From contig CM028327.1 of assembly GCA_016647705.1 (NCBI GenBank), positions 7,139,726 through 7,203,725 of the forward strand: a stretch of DNA of 64,000 nt. The letters are read 5' to 3'. The stretch comes from Eucommia ulmoides (Eukaryota; Streptophyta; Magnoliopsida; Garryales; Eucommiaceae). Of this stretch, positions 11,197-22,544 are shown piece after piece. A model generated the notes under the pieces. That model was not told where the DNA came from. It saw only the letters and a program-made list of their open reading frames with translations, and made no database searches. The position numbers and the translations under genes are program-made. The stretch's first letter is position 1, and every line of letters begins with the position of its first letter.

Positions 11197-13364
11197 TGAT
11201 GACTCTAAATGTTTTGATGAACTAATTAACATTGATGTTTTAAAGAACTAATATGTTTATCGAGTATTTCAAATTTTAGTTCCGATATTTGAATGAGAAA
11301 AATTATGAAAAGATATGATAAAGATCGCGATGGTTGCAAACTTGCAATGAAGATATTGAAGAACTTTTTGGGATCACGCACCATACTTGAAATTAACATG
11401 AAATATTTTTTAAGTGGTCAGAAGTGATAAATTTAAGATAATAAATGATTTTCCTGTGTCCTTGATCAAGAAAATATTTTTAAAATCAGAAAAAATGTGT
11501 TTTTGATCTGGATGGCTGATCGTTCGGTAGACCCGTCGACCGTTTGATTTGGGATGGTGATTTTTGAGGTTTTAGGTTATCCAGTCGACCAATTGAACGT
11601 TTGTTTCAAAGCCTAAAACGGTCGACTGCCCGGTAAACCGACTTGTTGAACAAAGACTAGAAAACTATCCATTGAAAGTCATTCGGTTGACCGTTTGATA
11701 TGCTGGTTGACCAGTAGGGTCTTTTTTTAAATTTGACCAAAATAATTTTTAAAGATCTTCCAGCCACTTTTTAAGCTTTTGAACATTGGAAAATTATATT
11801 TTATTGGCTGAGAAGTGTTTTTCAAATATATATCATATATTTTGAAGATCTTAGTATCTAGTCCACATATTATCTGATTTTGTGATTTATACCGGGAAAA
11901 CTTTTTTTATCCTCTTCTATTTTAAATCAATTTTTGGGGGGGACTAGTATGAAGATTTTTAAAGGCTAATTTATGGTAAAACTAGCCGTTGTAAGCTAGA
12001 TTGAAATAAAGTGTCTAAAAGAGTAATATTTGACAATATCTTTTGCAAAATAGCCGTTATATGATATCTTCGAAGTTCCTATAATTAGACCTACAAATTT
12101 TAAGTGATTTGAATTGGAGATTTAAAAGAACTATGTTTTTTCTATTTGAAAATAAGATCTTAAATGTTCACATTTCAAGAGAAAAAATAGTTTTTCAAAT
12201 ATATGGGAGAGATCTATGTGATTTTATTTGACGTTATGATTTAGTCCCTATATTTTCTAATTTTGTGATCTTTTTGATAAAATTCTTTCTATTCTTTGAT
12301 TGAATTAGATCGAATTATTTTTTGGACTAAATTGAAAGTTTTAAAAGTTATATTTTTTGTAACAAAAAATATAGCCGTTATAAATCTATTTTATATATGA
12401 AGTCTATATGTGTTACTTTCTTATATATCTTTTGAAAACTAGCCATGCTATGTTTAACATCTATTTATATGGACCTGCAAAATTCATTTGAAAAAGATCA
12501 AGAATGTCAATTAAATCAGATTTTTAAAGAGAGTGAATATTTTTCTGAAAATATTTTTGAGAGAAATTTGTGAAGAAATTCTTGATCAAGGCTATCTTTG
12601 TGAAAACTTCAGGTTTGATTCTATGTTGCTATTTTATACATCTTTTTCAAGAATATCCTAGTGAGATCACTCTATTTATTTTTGCGTGCTCAAATTGATT
12701 GTGCTATACTTGATTCATATATATCTTGAGAATTTGAGTTTGTTATTCTTGTGATCGAGAATCGTTTTTATTACCGAATACATTGAAAATTTTAAAATGA
12801 TATTTTCTTGAAAATCTGATTGTAAAAATATGTGCTTTAATTGTTACAAATCAAATTTAGTATCTCAGACATTTCTATCATTAGCGTATCGAGACATTAA
12901 TTGAGCTTAATTTGAATTTAGGCATAAAAGGACCTTGCCTAATTAGGGTTAATCTTACGTCTGGGAAAAAGATAGGGTTATCTTTAACCTGAAAAAATGG
13001 TAGATTTGATTATGAGTTTAAGAAAAGAATTATGTTAATCTTGCGTCTGTGAAAAAAGATTGTAAGGTTTAGCTCCTATCTGGGAAAGAGATGAAGAGTT
13101 AGTAAATTACAAATTCTCTGCGGGAGCTCAGGGGAGAAGATGTAGGCAAGAGTAACTTGTCGAACTTCTATAAATCTTTGTGTCAATTTCTCTATCCTTA
13201 TATGTTTGGTTATGCACTTAGTTAAACATATTTTCGATAAATATCAAGATAACATCCGGTTAGGGAAATTGAAGTGATTTGATTATTTATTTATTAAAAT
13301 TATTTGTTTAAATTTTTTAACTACCCAATTCATCTCCTCTTTTTACCAAACCTTTGGGCCAACA
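11197..13364 (+). mobile_element. Degenerate Sirevirus-like (Ty1/copia) solo LTR
   Basis: It begins TGATGACTCTAAATGTTTTG and ends CCTTTGGGCCAACA. The terminal block 'ACCCAATTCATCTCCTC...TTTGGGCCAACA' is close to the known 3' end of Sirevirus/Maximus LTRs. GGGTG (11192-11196) and TGGTG (13365-13369) flank it, a 5-bp duplication with one mismatch. The region 11500-11710 carries several GTCGACCG-type phrases, also common in these LTRs. There is no internal domain, so it is a solo LTR or truncated copy. Confidence 0.6.
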
Positions 13365-13851
13365 TGGTGTGTTTTGGTGCCCTATACTATTTGTTTTGAG
13401 TTGTTGTTTTGGTGCAAATTGGATATTCAAACAAGACAATTATGAAATTATGACTTGATTTAAAATACTTATTCAAACAAAGAATTTATAAATGATGTAT
13501 TTTAAAATCCAGAATTTTGATCCCATAATTTATAAATTTTATGGATTCATCAAATACCTCACTCAAATGCACCCTCAGAAATGGAAAATTAACATATTTG
13601 TACTCAAGATTTTACGTTAATTTCAATTTGGTCTAATAAAAAACAAGGTTAATAAAATTGAACAGGATTATGTGATTATTTTTACAAAAACTATCCATAA
13701 ATAAATTGGGATTTTTTTTAAAAAAAATATATATATTTTTGTTAGTGTTGAGATTGATTTGAGAATGAGATTGGATTATAAAAGTTTTTTTGGAGAAAAA
13801 AAAATCGCCTAAAATTTTGACATCCCCAACTTGGAATACAGTTAAATTAGA

Positions 13852-14170
13852 GGGATAATTGGTGATTAGTCTCAAATAGTAGATGTAATCTGTTATTAGT
13901 CCCATTTAAATATAAGTTTTGATTTAATCTTTTAAATTGGTATTTGTTTGTATATTAGTTTCACATATTCTCACGTTTGTGTAATATTAGTTACATGTCA
14001 CTGTATGACATTAGTTACATGTAACCATGTTACATTTATTTGTGTAATATCTGTTACATCTAACAAATATTTTACACACAAATTAATTACTTGTAACTGC
14101 AGTGCGTGTATTGGACATTCTGTCTTTTTTTAATGTACGGGACTAAAACATAAGTTACAATTGTTTGTAT
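13852..14170 (+). repeat. Family B dispersed repeat, copy 1
   Basis: About 320 bp starting GGGATAATTGGTGATTAGTC, with 'TGATTTAATCTTTTAAATTG' and several 'GTAATATTAGTTACATG' phrases. Copies of the same order are at 34259-34790 and 48577-48902. No coding frame and no obvious inverted ends; probably a non-autonomous element of unknown class. Confidence 0.65.
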
Positions 14171-14559
14171 TACATTTGTATTTAATTTGCCATTTTTTTT
14201 AACTATCTTTTTACACTTATCAATTAGAAAATCAAATAGTGAGGCATGGGAAATTTCAACTAAACCCATAAAAATATTAGGGAAAACTTGGACTAAAAAA
14301 TGACAAAAATATCCCTATAATCAGGTCACTTGCTCTGCACGTGGCCTTTTTTGTCAAAATATATTAAATTCCATTTTTGATTAGACCAAATTGAAAATAA
14401 AATAAATTTTTTAGTTACAAATATGTTATACTTTCAAAATATAGGGATCACTTAAGCATCCAACCCAAATATCAAGGGTCAAAGTGAAATTCTCCCTTAT
14501 ATAAGCCATGTTATATTAAAAAAGAAACTAAAAAAAATTGCTCAAATTCGCCGACCACC

Positions 14560-16453
14560 ATGGATCCAAACGCGACCCATCAATCGCCGCCGCCATCGCC
14601 GCCGCAGTTAGCGCCACCACTTCATCAAAGCGACGCCGACGAAGAAGACGAGAACGTGAAACAGCTGAACGAATGCTCTTACGTCTATTTGGCTTTACAG
14701 GTATATATATATATATTTTTTTTTTTATTTATTTATTTTTGTTTTTTCAAATTTCATTATTGATTATTAAAAATAAATAAAAATCTAAATCGAGTTCTTG
14801 TTTATTGATTTATATATCAGGATTGTCTTGTGAAAACCAATAGGAATTGGAAATCTTGCCAATCGGGTATGAATTTCTTCTCCCCATTTTCTCTCAATCC
14901 AAACAGACCCTTAATTTTTTTTAGAGCTTATTGCACTTTGTACACCTGAAGTTTCGGAGAAATCTTATTTTAGCTCCTGTTTTTTCAATTTGTGGTATCT
15001 AGATCATGTCAAGTCAATCCTTCCAGAATCACCCAAGTGGGTGAATTCCGTCATAAAAAATGACAGGACTGATTTAACACGATTTGGATACTTCAATATT
15101 TAATGTGTTCAAATTGAAAGAATAAGGACTAAAGTGGAATTTCTCCTAAATTTCGGGTGTGCAAAGTCCAAAAACCTATTTTTGTTATGAATGTGTAATT
15201 ATTGTTTTATTTTTATTAATTCAATCTGCTATTTTTTTTTATATATTTTTGTATTTAATACAATTTCAAATAGTGATTTTCCAACTTTAGAACTATTTGT
15301 TGCCTCTCCTAATTTTTTTTTATTGTTATTATTATTATATATTCTTCCATTTTTTTTGGTTTTAAAGATATTTATTATACTTAAAATTTAATTTTTAACA
15401 CGCGTTTGTTGATATTTTAATTAACGTTAATTATAAGATTAAATACAAATTCAACCCAAGGGTCCTGAGAAATTTGAAAACAGGATCCTCAATATTTAAA
15501 TATATTTTAAAATATTTATAATTTTAAAAAAAATTAAAATATCAAAAGAAAAAATTGTTAATATTCTTGAACCAAATTTTTTAGATTTATTTTTATTTAA
15601 TGTAATATTAATGAAAACATTTTAAAATAAAAAATATATTGGGGTCAATTTGAAGGGACCTCAATAATTTAGAGCCCTAATCGACCACTTTGATCGCGTT
15701 GCCTAAGGGTCTGACTCTGGTTGAACCCTAATTAACATCAACTCGATAGATTCAATGTAGTTGATTTTAACTTAATAAATTAAAAAATATATATAAATAA
15801 AATATTATGATTGACTTATTTGAAAAATAATCCTTTTTTTTTTTCTATACACATTGGTATATAAATAGTGATATTATTGTTATATTTTTCTATTGGGTTT
15901 TTAACACTTTGCACCCCTAAAGTTTGACCATTATCTCATATAGGTCCTCATAGTTGCAATTTTGAAATTTTCTAATCATCTCACTCTATTCCAAATTATT
16001 GTTCCCGTTGCAATTTCGGCTATCACATTCTGTATGTGTGAATATTGTTGAGGAGGCTTCATGGTCCCTCCTTCATGTCCAAACACTATGGAATAAGAAT
16101 ATATGTGTATGTGTGTGCACACGTTCGTGTTTGTAAAATAGTCTGGGAGGGGTGAAGAAAGAGGGTGAAAATACCCATAAAGCTCTCCTTAAAATAAATA
16201 CGGTGCACGACAATTTGAGTACTCGATTTCTATAATTATACCGGGGTTAATAATTTGGACGGAACTGAAGTAGAATGATTAAAATTTCAGGGTGTCCTGT
16301 CTTCAAATTGAAACTATAGGAACCTATGTGAGATAATGGTCAAACTTTGGGCTGTAAAGTATAAAAAACCAAACGGGTCCTAACTAATTTTCAACAGATG
16401 TTCAAGCTCTGAAGGCATGCAATGAGAGGAGGAAGAATCAAAAGAGGAATTGA
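14560..16453 (+). CDS. COA4: COA4-like twin-CX9C mitochondrial protein (3 exons, 80 aa)
   Basis: Exons 14560-14700, 14821-14866 and 16398-16453 join in frame through GT-AG sites (TTACAG|GTATAT, ATATCAG|GATTG, AATCGG|GTATG, CAACAG|ATGTT) to give 80 residues. After a proline-rich and acidic N terminus, residues 39-70 hold two CX9C motifs (C39/C49 and C60/C70) with the core NRNWKSCQSDVQALKAC, which fits the COA4/CHCHD8 signature of W, C, QxQA(L/F)K and C. Family members fold as a disulfide-linked CHCH hairpin in the mitochondrial intermembrane space after Mia40-dependent import, and COA4 helps assemble cytochrome c oxidase. There is no cleavable presequence, as expected. The ATG lies in the context CCACCATGG. 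Intron 2 is 1.5 kb and filled with MITEs. The family assignment is strong, the exact orthologue is inferred. Confidence 0.88.
14922..15180. mobile_element. MITE of family C in COA4 intron 2
   Basis: Inverted ends: 'TTGCACTTTGTACACCTGAAGTTTCGGAG' at the left and '...AATTTCGGGTGTGCAAAGTCC' at the right, enclosing a non-coding 210 bp. Related copies occur at 52088-52390 and 61245-61462, also with 'CACTTTG.ACCCCT.AAGTTT' ends. Confidence 0.65.
15896..16370. mobile_element. MITE with about 70-bp terminal inverted repeats
   Basis: The left end (GGTTTTTAACACTTTGCACC... and 'AGTTTGACCATTATCTCATA') is matched in reverse by 'TATGAGATAATGGT'-type sequence at 16325-16370 ending GTATAAAAAACC. The inverted arms run about 70 bp with a few mismatches. 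The 475-bp element lies in COA4 intron 2, ending 27 bp before exon 3. No coding potential; target duplication not clear. Confidence 0.7.
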
Positions 16454-16998
16454 GAGTTTTTTTTCTTTTTTTTGAGAATAAGATTGGAGTGTAATGTAAG
16501 ATTGATTTTCTAGAGGGTGTTTAGTGTAAGCGCATAACCGTTTTAGTTGTGCTGATAGAACTTTAGAGCACAATGTTCTAGCTGTGCTTCCGCTCCAGTT
16601 TCGCTGTGCTTTCTCCCTCTTCTAACGAGAGGCGGTGGGTGTAATAATCATATAGTACTCTATATAATAAATTAAGATTTTTTTAAAAATAAAAAATAAA
16701 AAATAAAAAATAATTTAGGGTTAGGATTGATTTAAGAGAAATGAATGGATGCAATTGGATTGTAAAAGATTTTGCAAGAAAAAATTTCATTCTCAAAATT
16801 CTAAGATAGTTAAATTAAATTATATTTTATATCCTTTGAGTTTTGACTAATTTTTTATTATTTATTACAGTTAAATTAGAAAATCAATAAAGTGGGAGAT
16901 GTGAGTTTAAGCGTTTGTTTAGTATTTTTCATTTACATATTTCTTTATATATATATATATATATATATATACACTAATAATCATGTTATTGATTGATG
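16454..16998. other. 3' flank of COA4-like gene, AT-rich intergenic
   Basis: Includes the likely 3' UTR and polyadenylation region of the COA4-like gene, an A-rich run at 16680-16710 and an (AT)n tract at 16947-16970. No gene seen. Confidence 0.5.
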
Positions 16999-17669
16999 TG
17001 TTGTGTGGATTATTCTACATTGGCCACTGAAAAATATGAAAAGTCATTTATTAAAGCTCGGGTTATCTCTTGAAGATAAACCCATGTGGCTTTGAACTGA
17101 TGTGGACAAAAAGCAGGCTAAAAGCTACAACAAAAATAAAGCCACACGCAAGTGCATCGCTGCCAGTCTGGGCTTAGGTCGTGGGCTTGTGGCCTTAGGG
17201 TCTTGGGGTATGCTTGGGTTGGACTTGGGCTTAGGTTTGTGGCCTTGGCATCTTCGTAGTTGCCGAGAATTACAAATCTGGAGATTGTTTATCTGTATAA
17301 TTGCAGAGTTACAAAAATTAACTCTTGGATCTTAATTCCAGTTACTTTTTTTGCTCCCTATAAAAGGACAGGTATTTCTCAACATATAAGCATCAACATG
17401 TAAGCTTGCATTCTCCATTTTCTTCCGAACGTTATGAGATATTTTATTGTTCTTGAGAGTTATTGAAAAAGTTCAACACAGTTTTGTTCGTTGAGCTTTT
17501 GGTTTCTAGTGTTTGTACCACTAACTGTTGATTATTGTATCCTAAGAGGCTGACGCTCACTCAAACAGCAAGCACCATAACAGGGGCAAAATCTATTTTG
17601 AAGAGAAATCGTCAAATAATTTCCCCGATCTCTCTTTTTGGTATTCTATTTTAATTTCTATTTGGTAAC
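16999..17669 (+). mobile_element. LTR-like segment with internal promoter
   Basis: The segment starts TGTTGTGTGGATT and ends TTTGGTAACA, has a TATA-like CTATAAAAGGACAG at 17359, followed by a leader rich in TTCA/CAACAT and 'CACTCAAACAGCAAGC'. This layout resembles a copia-type LTR (U3, promoter, R/U5). I could not find a target duplication, PBS or coding part, so a solo LTR is my best guess and other promoter-bearing repeats are possible. Confidence 0.35.
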
Positions 17670-18051
17670 ACATTAAGTGTTTCATTCTTCTTTTCCATTC
17701 AGTATTTTATCAATACATTATACACAAATTTTAATTCTATCATTTTATGTTGTAATTTGTTAATCTGGAGTGTTTTTATTTGTAACAAATAACTTTTATC
17801 TATTTCATTTTTATTTCTCTAATTTCTTCGCTATAATTAATTAAATAACTAATTATTTAATTAATTTCTCAACCAACTTTTCAACACTAATATCGAAACC
17901 CAATTTTCTGTTTTACACTTCTCCAATATGAAAACAATCTTTTCAAATTGCAAACCAAACAAACCCTTATCGTTCGAATAAAAAAAAAAATTCAAATCAA
18001 TTATTACAAGGTCGAGAAACTCAACTTGTCGAGGGTATAGTAGTAATTTTA

Positions 18052-19989
18052 TCAGAGGGAGGAAGCAGGAGCAAACTTGATCGAAACACTATTAACACAG
18101 TGGCGTTCATCGGTCGGTGTTGAAAACCCCTCGCCCTTGAAAACATGACCTAAATGCCCTCCACAAGCCGCGCACACGATTTCGGTTCTTCTTCCATCAG
18201 GATCCGGCTGATTTTTTATTTTATTTTTTTCCATTTTCCCCCCATAAAGATGTATTAGACAAATATCGATTCAATACCATATCGGTAAATTAACATCTAA
18301 CGGCTTGTTTGGTTGTCTTTCAATTCACAAATTGCACTATTGCTCAATTAGCCGAATTGACTAATTTTTATAACAGTCGGTTTGATAACGGTTAAATATT
18401 TAGTGCTAAAAATTTAAGTGTTAAAAATATTTAAAACTTGTTCGATAAAATCAAATTTTGAAGTGCTAAATTTCTAGTTAAGTATGTTCAACAGAACAAT
18501 TAAGGCCCCATTTGGTTATTGTTTCTCTGTTCCTTGATTCTTGTTTCTGCTCCCAATTTTTTTTGGATTAATGGACAAAAACACGTTTGGTAAACATGTT
18601 TCTGTTCCCAAAAATTTGGTAGTAAATTGGGATTAATTTTTGAATTCCTTAAGAATCTTAAAAACAAAAAAAAATGTTGATTTTTATTCTTTCCCACAAA
18701 ACTATTTCCACTGCCATCCCGCCGCCCACCACCGCCACTCCGGCCAATATACATTTAAAGAAGGAAAAAAAAGAAAAAAAAGAGAACAAATGTTGCAATA
18801 AAAAATGTTTCTTATTTATGTTTTCATAAATTAAAAAGAAACAATTTCAAGATAATGATTATTACCAACATGTTTCTATTTCCAGAATACTTCAGAACGG
18901 AAACAGAGTTCACGTCCCAGTTTATTGGAAATAGAAACTGAAAAACAGAAAAGACCACTTAAGTAGCCCACATTTCCCTGAAAATTTTAAACAAATTTTA
19001 AGCACTTAACTGATTAAGGAATCTTAATTATAGTTATCAAAAAAACCTTATAATAAAAAACACTTAATCTATTCCGTTTTCAACACTTAATTGCGTTATC
19101 AATTAGGTTAAAGCAACATGTAAATTTGATTAAATCACGGAAAATGGAAAAATATGTAAATAAATTTGACAATTTAGACAACCAAACAGGCCCTAAAATA
19201 CTAAACAAACGCCGCCTTAGTGTTTCTATTCTCAAATTTTTGTTTCTGTAACCAAAAAAAAAAAAAAAGAGAGAACGCAGAAAAAGAAATCTGGGAACAA
19301 TCCTGATTTGTTCCTAAATTTTTAAAAGTATCAGGGAGCAGAACAGAAACACATTTTTTCCCCATATTTTTGTTTTCGTTCTTAGATTTCTATTTATGTT
19401 TCCAGAAAATTGAGATAAAAAAAATTAATCTGCTTAGGTTGAACACCCAGAATTATAGAACAATTTCCTGGAACATAAACAGAAATCCGAGAACAGAAAT
19501 ACTAAAAAACATGCAACTTCCTTTAGGATTAGGAGATACTCACATATCGGTTTATGGCTCCGGGAAAACCCTCGAAGAAAGCAGGCCAACCGCAGCCGGA
19601 GTTAAATTTGGTTGAAGATTTATACAGCGCCGTCCCACAACCGGCACAATTGTAGACTCCTTCATCGAAGAACTTGTCGTACTCCCCTGTTCCCCTTAAC
19701 CTGCAAGTTCAACAAACCCTAATTCCATGCCCAATAACTGTTCGATGAAATGCCCAACAGAAAATTTTCAGCTCAAATCAAAATTGAAATCAAAACAACA
19801 CTTCGAAACATCAATCCGAATACCAAAATGTAAAAAACATGATAGAATTAAAATATTTTGGAATTGAAAAGAAGAGATTTGATTGATTTTTTACTCTGTT
19901 CCTTTCTGACGAAGAATACGGAATTGCTCCTGCGAGAGAACAGCTCTCCATTCTTCCTCGGACTTCTGAACTGAATTAGGCGTCGCCAT
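18052..19989 (-). CDS. MSRB: Methionine-R-sulfoxide reductase B, cytosolic type (3 exons, 135 aa)
   Basis: Exons 19989-19895, 19700-19544 and 18207-18052 join in frame (ACAGA|GTAAAA, TTGCAG|GTTAAG, CGATAT|GTGAGT, AAATCAG|CCGGAT) to 135 residues. The SelR fold signature is complete: CAGC at 50-53 and CAAC at 96-99 bind structural zinc, SGCGWPAFF carries the likely resolving C68, and RHCVNSVS carries the catalytic C121. The enzyme reduces methionine-R-sulfoxide in proteins with thioredoxin-type donors. The protein begins almost directly with the conserved [22 protein letters not shown] block and has no transit peptide, so it belongs with the short cytosolic plant MSRBs (AtMSRB5-9 type) rather than plastid MSRB1/2. 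Intron 2 (18208-19543) is swollen by nested MITEs. All catalytic positions are intact, so the gene looks functional. Confidence 0.95.
18302..19194. mobile_element. MITE (family F) with a second MITE nested inside, in MSRB intron 2
   Basis: The outer element has ends GGCTTGTTTGGTTGTC and GACAACCAAACAGGCCC in inverted orientation. Between them, 18500-18963 is a family D hAT-like MITE ('AGGCCCCATTTGGTTATTG' ... 'GAAAAGACCACTT') bounded by TTAAG on both sides. The inner element therefore inserted after the outer one. Family F ends also occur at 52716-52870, and family D at 42357-42760, 44404-44829 and 58612-59060. Confidence 0.6.
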
Positions 19990-20131
19990 GGCTTCAATTT
20001 CACTGAGATCAAATGCAAATCCAGATCGGTGGGAGAGTGTTGTTTATCAGCCTTTCGAGTTGAAATGAATCTGGACGGGTAAGGTTGAAATGAATCTGGA
20101 CGGATAATCAGGTAAGATTGGCTTATTTAAT

Positions 20132-20271
20132 AAGGGCGCACTCTCTCACATTGACGTAATACATTCATGATTAAATTCAATATTTAATTCTCAAAGTGTT
20201 TCCCAAGAAAGTCGAACTTGGATTGACAAGGAAAAGGAGTACCTCCCCTTGCCAACGGGACCAACACCTCT
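20132..20271 (-). mobile_element. tRNA-derived SINE-like repeat (family H), copy 1
   Basis: Read on the minus strand, it starts GTTGGTCCCGTTGGC (A-box-like) and about 35 bp later has AAGTTCGACTTTC (B-box-like), then a unique tail with 'TTGGGAAACACTTT' and 'GAATTAAAT.TTGAATTTAAT'. Copies are at 37377-37509 and 50585-50718. It lies 5' of the MSRB gene. Confidence 0.55.
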
Positions 20272-20837
20272 ACAATTTTATTTTGTCTAATTATCATTTT
20301 ATTTTCTTTCACTTTAAAAAAATATACTTTACCTTTTTTATTTTAAATAAATCAAAAACTTAATTTTTTTTTTCATTTAAATTAATAAAATATGTTTAAA
20401 AATAGATAAAAATAAAAATAAAAGAACAATTTCGTTTATTTCATCCAAAAAATAGATAAAAAAAAAATACTTCAATCTGTTTTTAAGCATATTTCGTTAA
20501 TTTAAACAAAAAAATAATAATTTTCACACTTTGTTCAAAATAGAAGTAGATGAAATATAATTTTTTAAAGTAGAAGAAGGTAAAGTTATAATTAGGCAAT
20601 CTAACTGTTTAAAGTGGAGAAAGGTTAAGTGATAATTAGACAACGTGGAAGAGGATAAAAGACAATTTTACCCCTAGTATTCCGCATTCATATTTTAGGT
20701 TCTTTTAATTTTGAGATAATTTTTTTTTTATCCATTTACTTTGACTTAGTATCACTCTACTTTCCTTTATTTTAAAAATTGACATTTTATCTCTTTCTAC
20801 TCTTAGCAAAATTGAGAAACTAATGTTCTATTATAAT
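20272..20837. other. AT-rich intergenic stretch
   Basis: Contains the phrases 'AAAAAAT..ATTTAC' and 'GTGATAATTAGACAA' in loosely repeated form (20280-20670), as in other intergenic parts of the window. No gene. Confidence 0.4.
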
Positions 20838-20851
20838 GAATAATAATTTAA

Positions 20852-21017
20852 ACCAACATGAGTTGGTCCAAGTGGAAGGGGCTTGGGTCCCTTAAACAAC
20901 ACTTCCAAGAATCGAACCTTGGGAGGTTGTGTATGGAAAGTGCTCTGTTGGGAGAAGTGTCGCGCTTCTGACGCCTGACAGTACCTCGAGGAATTAGTCT
21001 CTGCCAACCGAAAAAAA
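20852..21017 (+). mobile_element. SINE with 14-bp target-site duplication
   Basis: The 166-bp unit is flanked by perfect GAATAATAATTTAA copies (20838-20851 and 21018-21031) and ends in a short A tract after CCAACC. The head reads ACATGAGTTGGTCCAAGTGGAAGG (A-box-like) and 37 bp later GAATCGAACCT (B-box-like), so it is a tRNA-derived retroposon in plus orientation. The duplication and tail together make this a convincing SINE. Its sequence differs from the family H repeats. Confidence 0.8.
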
Positions 21018-21173
21018 GAATAATAATTTAAGACATTTTTAACCTTACTAAGATTATTTCTCTCTCTATCTCTATTTTTTTTAATTTCATACCCCCCTCT
21101 CTTGAACCCAAAAACCAAGTAGAATAAAATGATTGGTGTTGTTTGACGGAAAGAGAAAATTCGACCGGGGAGC

Positions 21174-21473
21174 ATGATAGTACTTGATGCCACCTTTTGG
21201 ATAGTAAGTCTCACCAGTGGCTTCTCCGGCTTCCTCTTCTCCCTTTCTTCTTCATGTGCTCCGTGTTCTAGTCCTGAAGATCCTTTGTCGCCTTCCTCTC
21301 TGGTGTACTCGATCTGATTCCTCTACGTCTCGAGAAATGCTTCGTGAGGGGATTTATATCTTCGAAAACTCACCATTGGGATCAATTTCGATGACTTCAA
21401 AATTGAGGTTGTTGAAGATGATAAGCAGGATGTTGGATGGGATGAACATCACGAGCTCAATGTCTCTGAGTAA
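21174..21473 (+). pseudogene. Decayed coding fragment of unknown family
   Basis: From the ATG at 21174 one frame gives 47 residues with a hydrophobic start (ATFWIVSLTSGFSGFLFSLS) and a Ser/Pro-rich stretch. After two TGA stops (21315 and 21354) the same frame continues to an acidic C terminus (FKIEVVEDDKQDVGWDEHHE) ending in TAA at 21471-21473. Keeping one frame across the stops suggests a decayed membrane-anchored protein or retrocopy. I do not recognise the family. Confidence 0.4.
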
Positions 21474-21739
21474 TCGCCGGAGATGGGTGTGTACAGAGAA
21501 GCGACAGAGGCGATGGCCTCTATTTTTGCTTATTTATCATTGTGTTTATGATAAGAACAAAAAATGTCAAAATTAAAACAAAGGGGTGATTTCGAACCAT
21601 AACATATGTTTATTTTCAAGGTTATTTTGATGTGCTTATAAGTTTTTAACTTTTGTAAAAGTAGTGAGGTGGTTAATGTGCTTATAAGTTTTTTTTCCCC
21701 TCTCTAATAATTCATCATAAGAATATTAGGCTATATGTT

Positions 21740-22215
21740 TGTCATTTTGAAATTCTAATAACAACTTCAACAGTCCGATCATCCTTTATATAATCCCAAC
21801 TTTTAACAATTTTGATTTTAAAATGAGCTTCAACAGCTCAGCCATCATCTGTGTCATTTTGGCACAGATGCTCTGTATGTGCCATATTTGACACAAGTAG
21901 TACTTGTGTCATATTTAAATGAAAGTTTACTTAGGGTTAAGTTTAATTAGGGTTGAGTTAATCTTGAATTATTTTAGGATTTTAATTTTATTTTAAATTT
22001 AAATTATTGTTATAATTTAATTTAAACTAAAAAATAAAATTATATAAAAAAAATACATAATATTAAATATTTTTAAGTTAATTTTTCTTTTTAGCACATT
22101 GATTGTGACACATTTGTTAGAGTACTCACTCTAAATCAGGTGTGTCATAATACTATTTATATGACATATTTGATAAATGGCACACCAAATTTAGTCTAAC
22201 TATTGGAGATGCTCT
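21740..22215. mobile_element. MITE-like element with GAGCATCTCCAATAG-type ends
   Basis: The right end reads CTATTGGAGATGCTCTAAC, the reverse of the common plant MITE terminus; the left end (ACAACTTCAACAGTCC) is more degenerate. The interior is AT-rich with several 'TGTGTCAT' and 'GACACA' phrases. No coding frame. Confidence 0.45.
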
Positions 22216-22544
22216 AACTGGGTTGGCATCAGAGTGTGGCTAGTTGATAGGAAATTTGATCCTTCCGACGACCTCGTCAAATGGAACTTATCTCACCTCT
22301 CAGTCGTGAGCGTTCTCCATGCCAGTCTCATCTCCAAACGGTAGCGCAAAATTGTGACCACCAATCGGTTCTTATCCTTGACCCAAGGGCCCGAGTACTT
22401 CATGTTCACGGCTTCCAATGATCCGGTCAAGCACGCCTACTACAAAGTGATCATTGTCAAATGGAAGCAAATCCGATAGAATTTCTTCCAATGAGTTCTC
22501 AATTTAAAGGAAATGCGCAAGTGGATAGCAAAATCTCTCTATCT
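22205..22544 (+). pseudogene. Decayed coding fragment interrupted by a copia element
   Basis: One plus-strand frame runs from about 22209 to the copia insertion at 22545 with three in-frame stops. It encodes phrases such as VWLVDRKFDPSDDLVKWNL, TQGPEYFMFTASNDPVKHAY and EMRKWIAKSLYL. If the retrotransposon and one target copy are removed, the frame continues over the join as a few more codons before a stop at 27882. The composition looks protein-like but I do not recognise the family. It was already a coding relic, or became one, around the time of insertion. Confidence 0.45.

Noticed and set aside
10726-11225. Two open frames with hydrophobic translations
   Set aside because: T-rich, GTTGTTGTC-type low complexity produces Val/Ser/Leu-rich peptides; no start context, no homology that I recognise.
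17102-17335. 77-codon frame with Gly/Leu-rich translation
   Set aside because: Produced by GGGCTTAGG-type repeats in an LTR-like segment upstream of its own promoter; not a plausible protein.
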